This document shows positions 1 to 9,551 of a DNA stretch of 64,000 nt, one piece after another. Both the position numbers and the translations under genes were made by a program. Every line of letters starts with the position of its first letter. Positions within the stretch are counted from its first letter, which is position 1. The notes below the pieces were generated by a model, which saw nothing but the letters and a program-made list of their open reading frames with translations, had not been told where the DNA came from and did no database searches. Origin of the DNA: Bifidobacterium ramosum (GTDB taxonomy: Bacteria; Actinomycetota; Actinomycetes; Actinomycetales; Bifidobacteriaceae); assembly GCF_009299505.1 (NCBI RefSeq), contig NZ_WBSM01000002.1, positions 301,233 through 365,232 of the forward strand, written 5' to 3'.

Positions 1-1
1 T

Positions 2-1537
<1,536 letters not shown>

Positions 1538-1575
1538 GCGGACCGCCCGGCGGATCGACGGAACATGAATGATGG

Positions 1576-1613
1576 AAGTTGCGGCGTGCTGCATCGACGG
1601 CACGCCGCAACTT
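1576..1613. terminator. 14-bp perfect hairpin between ftsH and folE
   Basis: The arms AAGTTGCGGCGTGC (1576-1589) and GCACGCCGCAACTT (1600-1613) pair perfectly around a 10-nt loop. No U-tract follows, so this is either an atypical terminator for ftsH or a leader hairpin before the folE ribosome binding site (GAGGAGA, about 1621-1627). Confidence 0.55.
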
Positions 1614-1631
1614 GTATGTAGAGGAGAAGAC

Positions 1632-2201
1632 ATGACGACGTATGACGAAGAGGGCGTGAAGCAGGCCGTGCGGCTGTTCCTGCGGTCGATCGGCGAGGAT
1701 CCCGACCGCGAGGGGCTGCTCGAGACGCCCGACCGCATCGCGCGGGCCTGCCGTGAGATCTTCGCGGGGTTGGGCAAAAGCCCACAGGAGGTGCTCGCCA
1801 AGCGCTTCCCGGTCCAGACCGACGAGATGGTGCTCGTGCGCGACATCGAACTGTTTTCGGTGTGCGAACATCACCTGCTGCCGTTCCACGGCGTCGCGCA
1901 CGTGGGCTACATCCCATCCAACGGCCAGGTCGTGGGGCTGAGCAAGCTGGCTCGGCTCGTGGAACTGTACGCGCGCCGGCCGCAGGTGCAGGAGCGCATC
2001 ACCCAGCAGGTGGCCGACGCGCTCATGGACTATGCGGACGCGAAGGGCGTGATCGTCGTGACCGAATGCGAGCACATGTGCATGGCGATGCGCGGCGTGA
2101 ACAAGCCGGCTTCGCGCACCGTGACCTCGGCCGTGCGTGGCGTGATGCGCAACCCCGCCACGCGCGCCGAGGCCATGAGCCTGATCATGGCCCAGCACTG
2201 A
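1632..2201 (+). CDS. folE: GTP cyclohydrolase I
   Basis: Converts GTP to 7,8-dihydroneopterin triphosphate, the first step of folate synthesis. The 189-aa product is typical for the bacterial type I enzyme. The zinc and catalytic motif [11 protein letters not shown] is present, followed by [27 protein letters not shown] and the late Cys-containing ECEHMCM motif. I chose ATG 1632 because GAGGAGA precedes it at a good distance. An upstream in-frame ATG at 1569 would run the protein through the hairpin and adds residues not seen in the family. It is the first of four consecutive folate genes and is most likely co-transcribed with folP. Confidence 0.96.
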   Translation: MTTYDEEGVKQAVRLFLRSIGEDPDREGLLETPDRIARACREIFAGLGKSPQEVLAKRFPVQTDEMVLVRDIELFSVCEHHLLPFHGVAHVGYIPSNGQVVGLSKLARLVELYARRPQVQERITQQVADALMDYADAKGVIVVTECEHMCMAMRGVNKPASRTVTSAVRGVMRNPATRAEAMSLIMAQH

Positions 2202-2253
2202 TGTATCAAGGCATATGTATCGAGGCATGTCGATTCGGAAGGGGATATGACCT

Positions 2254-3138
2254 ATGACTGATCTGAGAGTCTTGCATGATACCGACCGCACGCTCGTGAT
2301 GGGCGTGCTCAACATCACCGAGGACTCGTTCTCGGACGGCGGGCTGTGGCTCGACCCGGCCAAGGCACGCGAGCACGGCCTCGCGATGCTCGACGCCGGC
2401 GCCGACATCATCGACATCGGTGCAGAATCCACGCGGCCCGGAGCCAAACGCGTGTCCGAAGCCGACGAGCTGAACCGCGTCACCGGCGCGGTCAAGGCGC
2501 TGCTCGGCGGCGAACTCGGCCATCACGACGCGATCCTGTCGATCGACACGACCCGCGCGCTCGTCGCCGCGGCCGCGCTCGAGGACGGCGCGCAGATCAT
2601 CAACGACGTCTCCGGCGGTACGCTCGACAAGGAGCTGCCGCACGTCGTCGCCGACCACGACTGCCTGTACATCGTGCAGCACTGGCGTGGCTGGCTCGCC
2701 GGCGCCAAAGGCGCGACGCCCGACGCCGACACCTCGCACTACGAGCACGGCGTGTTGAAGGACGTCAAGGACGAGCTCATGCGTCAGGTCGATGCGGTGC
2801 TCGAGGCCGGCGTCAAGCCCGAGCGCATCGTCATCGATCCTGGTCTGGGCTTCTCCAAGCCCGGCATCGAGCATAACTTGCCGCTGCTGGCCGGTATTCA
2901 GGCGTTCGAGGACACCGGCTATCCGGTGCTGATCGGCGCGTCGCGCAAGCGGTTCGTGTCGGCGGTATTGGCCGAGGCCGGATTCGCCGAGCCGACCATG
3001 GACGACCGCGACAACGCGACCGCCGCGATCTCGGCCCTGAGCGCCGAACACGGGGTATGGGCCGTGCGCGTGCACGACGTGGCCCGCAGCCGCGCCGCCG
3101 TCGCCGTCGGCCTCGAGTGGCGCGCGGCACTGGCGTAA
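2254..3138 (+). CDS. folP: Dihydropteroate synthase
   Basis: Condenses para-aminobenzoate with hydroxymethyl-dihydropterin pyrophosphate; this is the sulfonamide target. It is a 294-aa TIM barrel with the family signatures in order: MGVLNITEDSFSDGG near the N-terminus, IDIGAESTRPGA, LSIDTTRA, IINDVSGG, DPGLGFSK and the C-terminal IGASRKRF loop. AAGGGGATATGACCT upstream provides a weak ribosome binding site. The gap to folE is about 50 bp and to folB about 65 bp, consistent with one transcript. No unusual substitutions are visible in the conserved motifs. Confidence 0.97.
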   Translation: MTDLRVLHDTDRTLVMGVLNITEDSFSDGGLWLDPAKAREHGLAMLDAGADIIDIGAESTRPGAKRVSEADELNRVTGAVKALLGGELGHHDAILSIDTTRALVAAAALEDGAQIINDVSGGTLDKELPHVVADHDCLYIVQHWRGWLAGAKGATPDADTSHYEHGVLKDVKDELMRQVDAVLEAGVKPERIVIDPGLGFSKPGIEHNLPLLAGIQAFEDTGYPVLIGASRKRFVSAVLAEAGFAEPTMDDRDNATAAISALSAEHGVWAVRVHDVARSRAAVAVGLEWRAALA

Positions 3139-3203
3139 AACGGCGGAGGCCGGTGGCTTCCCCATACGGAGAGACCGGGAACATGGCAATGACAAGGAGC
3201 CTG

Positions 3204-4883
3204 ATGATGGACACGATACGACTCACCGGTGTGCGAGCCGAGGGCACGCACGGCGTACTCGACTTCGAACACGAACAGCCCCAGCCATTCGTCGTGGACG
3301 TGACGCTGCACGTCGACCTGACGCGCGCCGGCCACACCGACGATCTCGACGACACCGTCAACTACGGGCTGGTCGCCGAACGCATCGCCGCCATCATCCA
3401 AGGCCCCCACGTCGATCTCATCGAACGGCTCGCCGCGCGCATCGCCGACGCGATCCTCACCGAACATCCACTCGTCGTCGCCGTCGACGTCACCGTGCAC
3501 AAGCCGCAGGCGCCGATCACCGTACCGTTCGCCGACGTGGCCGTTACGATCAACCGCAGCCGCGACGACGCCGACCACGGCATGGTCGCCGGCCGTAACG
3601 ATGCCGAGGAAGCCTCCATCGCGGACATCGCCGGCGCCACGGACGCCGACGACACCCGGCCGATCGCGAAACCCGCCGCCACCGCAGCCGTCCCCTCCGA
3701 CACATCGGCATCCGTTCATCACGCCGTCGTCGCGCTCGGCGGCAACATCGGCGACGTGGCCGCCACGCTGCGCGCCGCCGTCGCCGCACTCGACGGCCTC
3801 GCCGGCACGCAGGTCACCGGCGTCTCCCCGCTGTACCGCACCGCCGCATGGGGCATGGCCGACGACACCCCGGATTTCCTCAACGCCGTCGTCGAACTCG
3901 ACACCACGCTGCCGGCCGCCGACCTGCTCGCCGGACTGCAGACCATCGAAACCGCGCACGGCCGCACCCGCGAATCCCACTGGTCATCGCGCACGCTCGA
4001 CCTCGACATCATCGACTACGACGGCATCGTCAGCAACGATCCGGAGCTCACGCTGCCGCATCCGCGCGCATGGCAGCGGGCGTTCGTGCTCGCGCCGTGG
4101 CATGCGCTCGACCCGAAGGCCATGCTCGGCGGACGGCATGGCGGCGCGGTCGCCGATCTGCTCGCCATCGCGGCCGACCGCAACGACGTGCGTCGCGTGG
4201 CCGATGATTGGATGACCGGTGCGGCCGGACGACGTGCGGCCAGCGCGATCGACACGGCTGGTGCGGTTACCGTGACTGACGGTGCTGAGACATCGCGCGA
4301 CGGTGCGATGGATACGTCGGCGACGTCGGCATCAGCGGCTGCGAGCGAATCCGCGTCGCGTGGCCGTCACGCATCGTCGACGTCGGAGCACACGGCCACG
4401 GCGGCCCCCGCGTTCCGCACTGCGATCATCTCCATGGACAGCACGTCGACCGACGCCGAACAGCGGTTCCGCGCCGCGATCGTCGCCCTCGACGGCATCC
4501 CGGGCAATCAGGTCGACGGCATCTCGCCGCTCTACCACGTGAGCAATCTCGACGGGCCGGACGCGATGGCCGCGGTCGTGCAGCTGACCACGAAGCACGA
4601 CGCGCGGTCGCTCATCGCCATGCTTGGCAGCATCGAAACGTCGGTGGGCGGCGCGCTCGACCTTGATCTGGTCGATATGGCCGGCGTGACCGTGGACGAG
4701 CCCGACTGCCGTGTACCATGGCCGAGCGCGCGCAGCCATGCGGCCGTGCTCGCCCCGTGGATGGACATGGATCCGGATGCCCGGCTTGGCGGCGAACCGG
4801 TGTCGTTCCTGCTCGCGATGGCGCCCGACGTCGGGCGTGTGGGGCAGCTGTCGGACAACTGGATCATCGGAGGGACGCTATGA
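3204..4883 (+). CDS. folK: Dihydroneopterin aldolase / HPPK fusion with extra degenerate HPPK domain
   Basis: Bifunctional folate enzyme of about 559 aa. Residues 1-115 are FolB (TGVRAEGTHGVLDFE, then VVDVTLHVDL and HKPQAPI). A low-complexity Ala/Asp/Thr linker follows. Residues 171-330 are FolK (VVALGGNIGDV, SPLYRTAAWG, SSRTLDLDIIDYDG, LPHPRAWQRAFVLAPW). After a second Ser/Ala/Thr linker, residues 404-559 are a second FolK-like copy. That copy keeps SPLYHVSNL, ALDLDLVDMAGV and AVLAPW. It lacks the GGN start, the His-x-Arg-x-x-x-Trp stretch and the PHP histidine (now VPWP). It is therefore probably catalytically dead and perhaps structural. AAGGAG at 3194-3199 favours ATG 3204 or 3207; ATG 3183 with GGAGAG is possible. 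The stop overlaps the next start (ATGA). Confidence 0.9.
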   Translation: MMDTIRLTGVRAEGTHGVLDFEHEQPQPFVVDVTLHVDLTRAGHTDDLDDTVNYGLVAERIAAIIQGPHVDLIERLAARIADAILTEHPLVVAVDVTVHKPQAPITVPFADVAVTINRSRDDADHGMVAGRNDAEEASIADIAGATDADDTRPIAKPAATAAVPSDTSASVHHAVVALGGNIGDVAATLRAAVAALDGLAGTQVTGVSPLYRTAAWGMADDTPDFLNAVVELDTTLPAADLLAGLQTIETAHGRTRESHWSSRTLDLDIIDYDGIVSNDPELTLPHPRAWQRAFVLAPWHALDPKAMLGGRHGGAVADLLAIAADRNDVRRVADDWMTGAAGRRAASAIDTAGAVTVTDGAETSRDGAMDTSATSASAAASESASRGRHASSTSEHTATAAPAFRTAIISMDSTSTDAEQRFRAAIVALDGIPGNQVDGISPLYHVSNLDGPDAMAAVVQLTTKHDARSLIAMLGSIETSVGGALDLDLVDMAGVTVDEPDCRVPWPSARSHAAVLAPWMDMDPDARLGGEPVSFLLAMAPDVGRVGQLSDNWIIGGTL

Positions 4884-5419
4884 AGGCGCGCAGAACACCG
4901 TGGTGGTACTACCTCGTGGCGTTGGTGCTCGGAACGGTCGGCGGCATGCTGCTCGCCAAATACGACGAGGTCACCGGACTGGCGCTGCTCGGCGTGCCGT
5001 GGTTCGTGTCCGCGCTGCTGCTGCTTATCGGCGTGAGCGTGCTCGTGATGGCCGTGCAGGTGCACCAGTACGCCACCACGGATCCGCGCAAGCGTGCCGG
5101 CATGAAACCGCTCGACCCGCAGAAGGCCGTGTCCACGCTGGTGCTCGCCAAGGCGTTGGGACTGGTCGGCGCGGGCTTGACCGGCTGGTACGGCGGGCAG
5201 ATCCTGCTGAGTATGGCGCATATGGAGGCCGCGTATTACGAGCAGGCGGTCATCGAATGCGGGATCGCGTGCGCGGTGTGCGTGGTCGACATGGTCATCG
5301 GCATCGTGGGGGAGTGGCTGTGCCAGCTGCCGCCGATGGATGGACCGGAAAGCGCGAAGGCGAAGGAGGCGCAACGGCAGCGCAACATCGCGCCCGCCGC
5401 CGCCAAAACCCGGCACTAG
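4880..5419 (+). CDS. DUF3180 integral membrane protein
   Basis: This 179-aa protein has four predicted membrane segments: WWYYLVALVLGTVGGMLLA, FVSALLLLIGVSVLVMAV, an Ala/Gly-rich helix at about residues 90-115, and a fourth near 130-155. Its tail is charged and Ala/Lys/Arg rich. It matches DUF3180, which in actinobacteria commonly follows folK and has no assigned function. The ATG overlaps the folK stop by ATGA, with GGAGGGA just upstream, so translation is coupled. Location next to folate synthesis suggests but does not prove a role in that pathway. Confidence 0.88.
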   Translation: MKARRTPWWYYLVALVLGTVGGMLLAKYDEVTGLALLGVPWFVSALLLLIGVSVLVMAVQVHQYATTDPRKRAGMKPLDPQKAVSTLVLAKALGLVGAGLTGWYGGQILLSMAHMEAAYYEQAVIECGIACAVCVVDMVIGIVGEWLCQLPPMDGPESAKAKEAQRQRNIAPAAAKTRH

Positions 5420-5430
5420 CTCTTTCCTCT

Positions 5431-5478
5431 AACGGACATACAGCCGATTTCGGTGGGTGAATCGGCTGTATGTCCGTT
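5431..5478. repeat. 48-nt palindrome family, copy 1
   Basis: The left arm AACGGACATACAGCCGATT (5431-5449) and right arm AATCGGCTGTATGTCCGTT (5460-5478) are perfect 19-bp complements around a 10-nt loop. The left flank is pyrimidine-rich and the right flank purine-rich, which would lengthen the stem. It lies between convergent DUF3180 and tesB, but no U-tract follows in either direction. Confidence 0.9.
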
Positions 5479-5533
5479 GAAGAAAAGGGCGATTGCGGGG
5501 AAGAGCCGGTGAGTGTAGCATTCCCGTATTCTT

Positions 5534-5581
5534 AACGGACATCCAGCCGATTTTGGTACGGGAATCGGCTGGATGTACGTT
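5534..5581. repeat. 48-nt palindrome family, copy 2
   Basis: The arms are 5534-5552 (AACGGACATCCAGCCGATT) and 5563-5581, pairing with one mismatch. The sixth base pair from the centre differs from copy 1 on both arms (ACATCC with GGATGT), a compensated change. CTTAA/TTAAG extends the stem. It lies 103 bp from copy 1. Confidence 0.9.
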
Positions 5582-5631
5582 AAGAAGGAAAGGAGCTCGC
5601 GTATGAAGAGGAGTTCGGCTGAAAGCCGGAC

Positions 5632-6576
5632 TCAGTCGACGGGGTCGCGCTGATCGGCTTCGTCGACCGGCGGCTTGGGCTGCGGGACGCGGATCATCGC
5701 CTCCTGCGCGATCGCGGCGACCAGCTCGCCGTCCTGCGAGTACACCTTCGCCACGCCCAGACCGCGGCCATGCGCGGCGGTCGGTGTGTCCTGCACATAC
5801 AGATGCCACTGGTTGATGTCCACGTCGCGATACCACCACATCGAATGATCCAGCGACGCGTACGAGATTCCCGGCGTCGCGATACTCAGACCCGCGCGGC
5901 GCAGCACCGGCTCCATCATCACCTGATCGCAGCCGAGCGCGAGCATCGCCCGGTGCATCACCTGCGGCACGTCCACCGTGCCGTCCGCCTTCATCCACAC
6001 CATCTGCGCGCCGGAATCATGCTTCGCGCTCTCGCGATCCGCGCCGAGCATGATCGTCGGCGTGACGTGACGGATGTCGAACGGCGACTTCTTCGCATAG
6101 AACTTCGCGAACGGCGACATGTCGGCGTACGGGGTCATGAGTTCCTTCGCACTGGTGAGCGACTCGGGGTCGGGCACGTCGTCGGGCATCGGATCGGCGA
6201 ACTCGACGCCGGTCTGGCCGCTCTGCTGGAAGCTCGCGATCGCGGTGAGGATCGGCCCCTGCGACTGCGTGACGTTCACGCGGCGCGCCGAGAACGAGCG
6301 CCCGTCGCGCAGCGTCTCCACGTCGAACAGCAGATCCTGCCGGATGTCGCCCGCCGAGATGAAGTACCCGTGGATCGAGTTCGGCAGCCGCGCCGGGTCG
6401 ACGGTTTTCGACGCGGCGACCAGCGACTGGGCGATCACCTGGCCGCCGTAGACGCGTCCGGTCGGGAAGTACAGGCTTTCACCGTTGATGTATGCGTGGC
6501 CGCGGTATGCGGAAGGTTCCCCCAACCGCAGCACCTTCACCAGATGGTCCAATGGTGTAAGCGTGTCCGACGTCAT
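5632..6576 (-). CDS. tesB: Acyl-CoA thioesterase II
   Basis: Hydrolyses acyl-CoA to free fatty acid and CoA. The 314-aa length fits the double hot-dog TesB family. Visible signatures include YFPTGRVYGGQVIAQSL, PNSIHGYFISAGD, LRDGRSFSARRVNVTQ and, in the second hot-dog half, YASLDHSMWWYRD with the late VQDTPTAAHGRGLG motif. The start at 6576 is supported by GAGGAGC eight bases upstream. It is a single gene convergent with the folate operon and bounded by palindrome pairs on both sides. Bifidobacteria have limited fatty acid breakdown, so a housekeeping role in CoA recycling is a guess. Confidence 0.93.
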   Translation of the reverse strand: MTSDTLTPLDHLVKVLRLGEPSAYRGHAYINGESLYFPTGRVYGGQVIAQSLVAASKTVDPARLPNSIHGYFISAGDIRQDLLFDVETLRDGRSFSARRVNVTQSQGPILTAIASFQQSGQTGVEFADPMPDDVPDPESLTSAKELMTPYADMSPFAKFYAKKSPFDIRHVTPTIMLGADRESAKHDSGAQMVWMKADGTVDVPQVMHRAMLALGCDQVMMEPVLRRAGLSIATPGISYASLDHSMWWYRDVDINQWHLYVQDTPTAAHGRGLGVAKVYSQDGELVAAIAQEAMIRVPQPKPPVDEADQRDPVD

Positions 6577-6721
6577 CGTTGCAGCTCCTCAATGTATGTC
6601 GTTCGGTTATGTACGGTGATGCGATGCAGTCTATCCGGTGCAGGTAAAGGCGACAAGCCGTTTTGTAACGAGCGTAAGTCGCGCGTAAGTCCCACGTGAA
6701 CGTCCGGTGACGTTATCCTCC

Positions 6722-6769
6722 AACAGACATACAGCCGATTTCGATAGGCAAATCGGCTGTATGTCCGTT
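6722..6769. repeat. 48-nt palindrome family, copy 3
   Basis: Left arm 6722-6740 (AACAGACATACAGCCGATT) and right arm 6751-6769 pair with one mismatch around a 10-nt loop. It sits in a divergent gene gap, so it cannot be explained as a terminator. Confidence 0.9.
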
Positions 6770-6862
6770 GGAGGAGAAGGGTTGTTTTGGGGGAGGGGAT
6801 GAGACGAGAGGACGGAAGATGACGGTTGTCGGGCGTTGGTCCTTCTCCCGCCTCTCTTCTCC

Positions 6863-6909
6863 AACGGACATACAGCCGATACGTTCGCATAGCCGGCTGG
6901 ATGTCCGTT
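6863..6909. repeat. 48-nt palindrome family, copy 4 (diverged)
   Basis: Left arm 6863-6880 starts AACGGACATACAGCCGAT; right arm 6891-6909 ends GGATGTCCGTT. A few mismatches are present. It lies 141 bp from copy 3 in the same divergent gap. Confidence 0.85.
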
Positions 6910-7120
6910 GAGGGGAAGGGCGTGGAATGGTACGGAAGGGAAGACGGAAGGGCGCAATCGTGAAAATCTTGGGCCGTATCGTGCGGCCGTCGCGTGGTTG
7001 TCAGGAACGGTGTGGACAATAAGGAAGATATGCCCGGACGGCGTCGCCGCACGGATGGCTCACGTCAGCATCCGTCGACGGTACGGCCGACAGTGACCAA
7101 CCATCGTGAAGTGCAGGTTT

Positions 7121-9352
7121 ATGACGAACGACAACACCCAGCCATCGGCGAACGACGAGATCGAGGAGCTCGAGATCGCACGCAAGGACGTCCGCTCGCG
7201 CGGTCCGTTCCGCTTCGGCCGCGCCCGGACGACGATCGACGCGACAGCCGACGCAACGACGGACGCGACCGATTCCATTGACGATACCGACGCCGACGCT
7301 GCCGACGACGAGGAGACGGCCGCCGATCGCGACGAACGCCGCTGGTTCAAGTTCCGCAGCAAACCGTTCCCCGGCTGGCTGTACGCCGTGTTCTTCATCC
7401 TCTTCGACCTCGCCGCCGTGGCCGTCCTGCAGTGGGGCGTGTCGCAGAAAAGCACGCGCGTGAAGCTCTCCAGCCCCACCGTCGGCTGGGGATTCGTCAC
7501 CAAGATGTGGACGGAGTTCAACTTCGTGCTCGTGCTCAACCTCATCCTGTGGGGCGCGATCTACCTGATCCTGCTCATGCTCGTCAACCGGTTCTGGATC
7601 GCCACGCCGATCTTCCTCGCGGCCGCGATCATCGTCGCCGTCATCGAACACTTCAAGGTGCAGATCCGCTACGAGGCCGTGCTGCCCAGCGACCTCAACT
7701 TCCTCAAGGCCGACAAAGGCAACCTGCTGAGCTTCATGCCGCCGGGGGCGCACTGGACCATCATCGCCGCCAGCGCGATCTTCGTCGGCATCGTGGTCAT
7801 CTGCTATCTGCTGTACCGCATGGACGGCCGCAACGGACGGCTCATCCGCTTCGACAACCGCGGTCTGGGATTCACGGTGCGGCTGCTGCTCATCCTGCTG
7901 CCTGGCCTGTTCTTCACGCTGTACGCGATGCAGGTGAGCACCGTCGGCTCGTGGGCGAAGTCGTTCGCCACGGTGATGGGCGACAAACCGAGCATGTGGG
8001 ACTCCGTCTACGATGCGCAGCGCAACGGCCCGCTCGTCTCGTTCACCCGCCAGCTCAACCCGCGCATCATGGAGAAGCCCGCGAACTACAGCGAGGAGAC
8101 CCTGCAGGCGCTCGCCAAGAAGTACGCGGCCGAAGCCGACACGATCAACGAGAACCGGTCCGCGAACATGACCGACTCGACCGTGATCTACGTGCTCAGC
8201 GAATCGTTCTCCGACCCGTCGCGCGTACCCGGCCTCAAGGTCAACAAGGACTCCATCCCGAACATCCGCGCGATCAAAAGCGGCACCACGTCCGGCCTCA
8301 TGCTGTCGTCCGGCTACGGCGGCGGCACCGCGAACCTCGAATACATGGGCCTGACCGGCATGAGCATGGCCAACTTCGACTCGTCCCTGACCAGCCCGTA
8401 CCAGCAGCTCGTGCCGAGCGAGCACTGGACGCCCACCATCAACCAGATGTGGGGCGCGGCGAAGTTCTCCGAGGCGTTCCATCCGTACGAGTCGTCCATG
8501 TACTCGCGCGCGACGAACTACGAGAAGTTCGGATTCTCGCACTTCTACACGCTCACGGGCAAGGCCGACGGCAGCGACATCATCAAATACCAGGACAAGA
8601 TCGACGAGTCGCCATACGTGTCCGACGCGGCGACGTACAAGAGCGCGCTCGAGGAGATCGCGAAGACCGACTCCAACCAGTTCATCCAGATCATCACCAT
8701 GCAGAACCACATGCCGTACAACGAATGGTATGCGAACAACGACTTCACGGCCGAATCCACGGATCCGTCGCAGCCGTTGGAGAAGGACGAGACCGATTCG
8801 ATCGAAACGTACCAGAAGGGCGCCAGCCTGACCGACGAGGCGACCGCGCAGTTCCTGGAGGAGCTGGACAAACTCGACAAGCCGATCACGGTCGTGTTCT
8901 ACGGCGACCACCTGCCCGGCATCTACGAGACGGCCAGCGCCGACACGGACAACTCGCTCGCGCTGCATCTGACCGACTACTTCATCTGGTCGAACGAGGC
9001 GAGTGGATCGCAGGGCGTGCAGATCGACAACTCGGCGTACTCGTCGCCGAACTTCTTCGTGGCGCAGGCGGCCGAGCACATGGACGCGAAGGTGTCGCCG
9101 TACCTCGCGTTCCTGACCGAGATGCACGAGAAGATCTCCGCGATGGAGCCGCCGGTGGTCAATTCGATCCAGGGATGGGACCGGATTCCGGAAGGACAGA
9201 ACATCTACCTCGACGCGGACGGCAAGCCGATGGCCGAGTCCGATTTCGACGAGGAGACCAAGCAGCTGCTGGAGGACTACCGGCTGATCCAGTACGACAT
9301 CACGGCGGGGAAGAACTACCTGAAGAACAGCGGGTTCATGGATCTGCCGTAG
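7121..9352 (+). CDS. LTA-synthase-family membrane sulfatase (phosphoglycerol transferase-like)
   Basis: Predicted to transfer glycerol-phosphate or a related group outside the membrane during teichoic-acid-type polymer synthesis. The 743-aa protein has an acidic cytoplasmic N-terminus (Asp/Thr rich, about 75 aa), roughly five membrane helices (residues 85-290), then an extracellular alkaline-phosphatase-fold domain. That domain has VIYVLSESFSDP (metal ligand Glu), the nucleophile-region motif SSGYGGGTANLEYMGLTG, ITMQNHMPYN and VFYGDHLPGIY (Asp-His metal ligands). Start options are GTG 7106 and ATG 7121; ATG is preferred, though its ribosome binding site (GCAGG) is weak. Identification as the LTA synthase superfamily is firm. 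The substrate is not known, and bifidobacterial lipoteichoic acid is chemically unusual. Confidence 0.88.
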   Translation: MTNDNTQPSANDEIEELEIARKDVRSRGPFRFGRARTTIDATADATTDATDSIDDTDADAADDEETAADRDERRWFKFRSKPFPGWLYAVFFILFDLAAVAVLQWGVSQKSTRVKLSSPTVGWGFVTKMWTEFNFVLVLNLILWGAIYLILLMLVNRFWIATPIFLAAAIIVAVIEHFKVQIRYEAVLPSDLNFLKADKGNLLSFMPPGAHWTIIAASAIFVGIVVICYLLYRMDGRNGRLIRFDNRGLGFTVRLLLILLPGLFFTLYAMQVSTVGSWAKSFATVMGDKPSMWDSVYDAQRNGPLVSFTRQLNPRIMEKPANYSEETLQALAKKYAAEADTINENRSANMTDSTVIYVLSESFSDPSRVPGLKVNKDSIPNIRAIKSGTTSGLMLSSGYGGGTANLEYMGLTGMSMANFDSSLTSPYQQLVPSEHWTPTINQMWGAAKFSEAFHPYESSMYSRATNYEKFGFSHFYTLTGKADGSDIIKYQDKIDESPYVSDAATYKSALEEIAKTDSNQFIQIITMQNHMPYNEWYANNDFTAESTDPSQPLEKDETDSIETYQKGASLTDEATAQFLEELDKLDKPITVVFYGDHLPGIYETASADTDNSLALHLTDYFIWSNEASGSQGVQIDNSAYSSPNFFVAQAAEHMDAKVSPYLAFLTEMHEKISAMEPPVVNSIQGWDRIPEGQNIYLDADGKPMAESDFDEETKQLLEDYRLIQYDITAGKNYLKNSGFMDLP

Positions 9353-9402
9353 CGTGCGGGCGTGTTCCGCGGGCACACGGCGGGGTGTTCCTGCCTTTTC
9401 TT

Positions 9403-9450
9403 AACGGACATACAGCCGATTCCATCGTTGAAAACGACTGTATGTCCGTC
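9403..9450. repeat. 48-nt palindrome family, copy 5
   Basis: Left arm 9403-9421 matches the consensus; right arm 9432-9450 has three differences (AAACGACTGTATGTCCGTC). CTT/AAG extends the stem. It lies between two co-directional genes. Confidence 0.85.
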
Positions 9451-9551
9451 AAGAGGGGAGGATATGTCCGCCATGCCGGCGACGGGGGATACGAGGTCGC
9501 CGCACACCGTGTATCCTGAAACTCGGAGAACCCAAGTTTCTGGAGGCTGTC

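Larger units (their letters stand above)
6577..7105. other. Long intergenic region between tesB and the LTA-synthase-like gene
   Basis: No coding region is supported here. It holds palindrome copies 3 and 4 and presumably the divergent promoters of tesB and the sulfatase gene. I could not find a convincing -35/-10 pair. A TTGTCA at 6998-7003 is followed by GACAAT after only 11 bp. Confidence 0.6.

Noticed and set aside
5431..5478. Reading the 48-nt palindromes as ordinary rho-independent terminators
   Set aside because: Copies occur in divergent gaps, and the sequence following the stem is purine-rich on either strand, so no U-tract would form.
6998..7020. TTGTCA/GACAAT as the promoter of the sulfatase gene
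   Set aside because: The spacer is only 11 bp, too short for a sigma-A promoter.
7001..9376. 791-codon open frame opposite the LTA-synthase-like gene
   Set aside because: Composition typical of an antisense GC-rich shadow; the plus-strand gene has clear family motifs.
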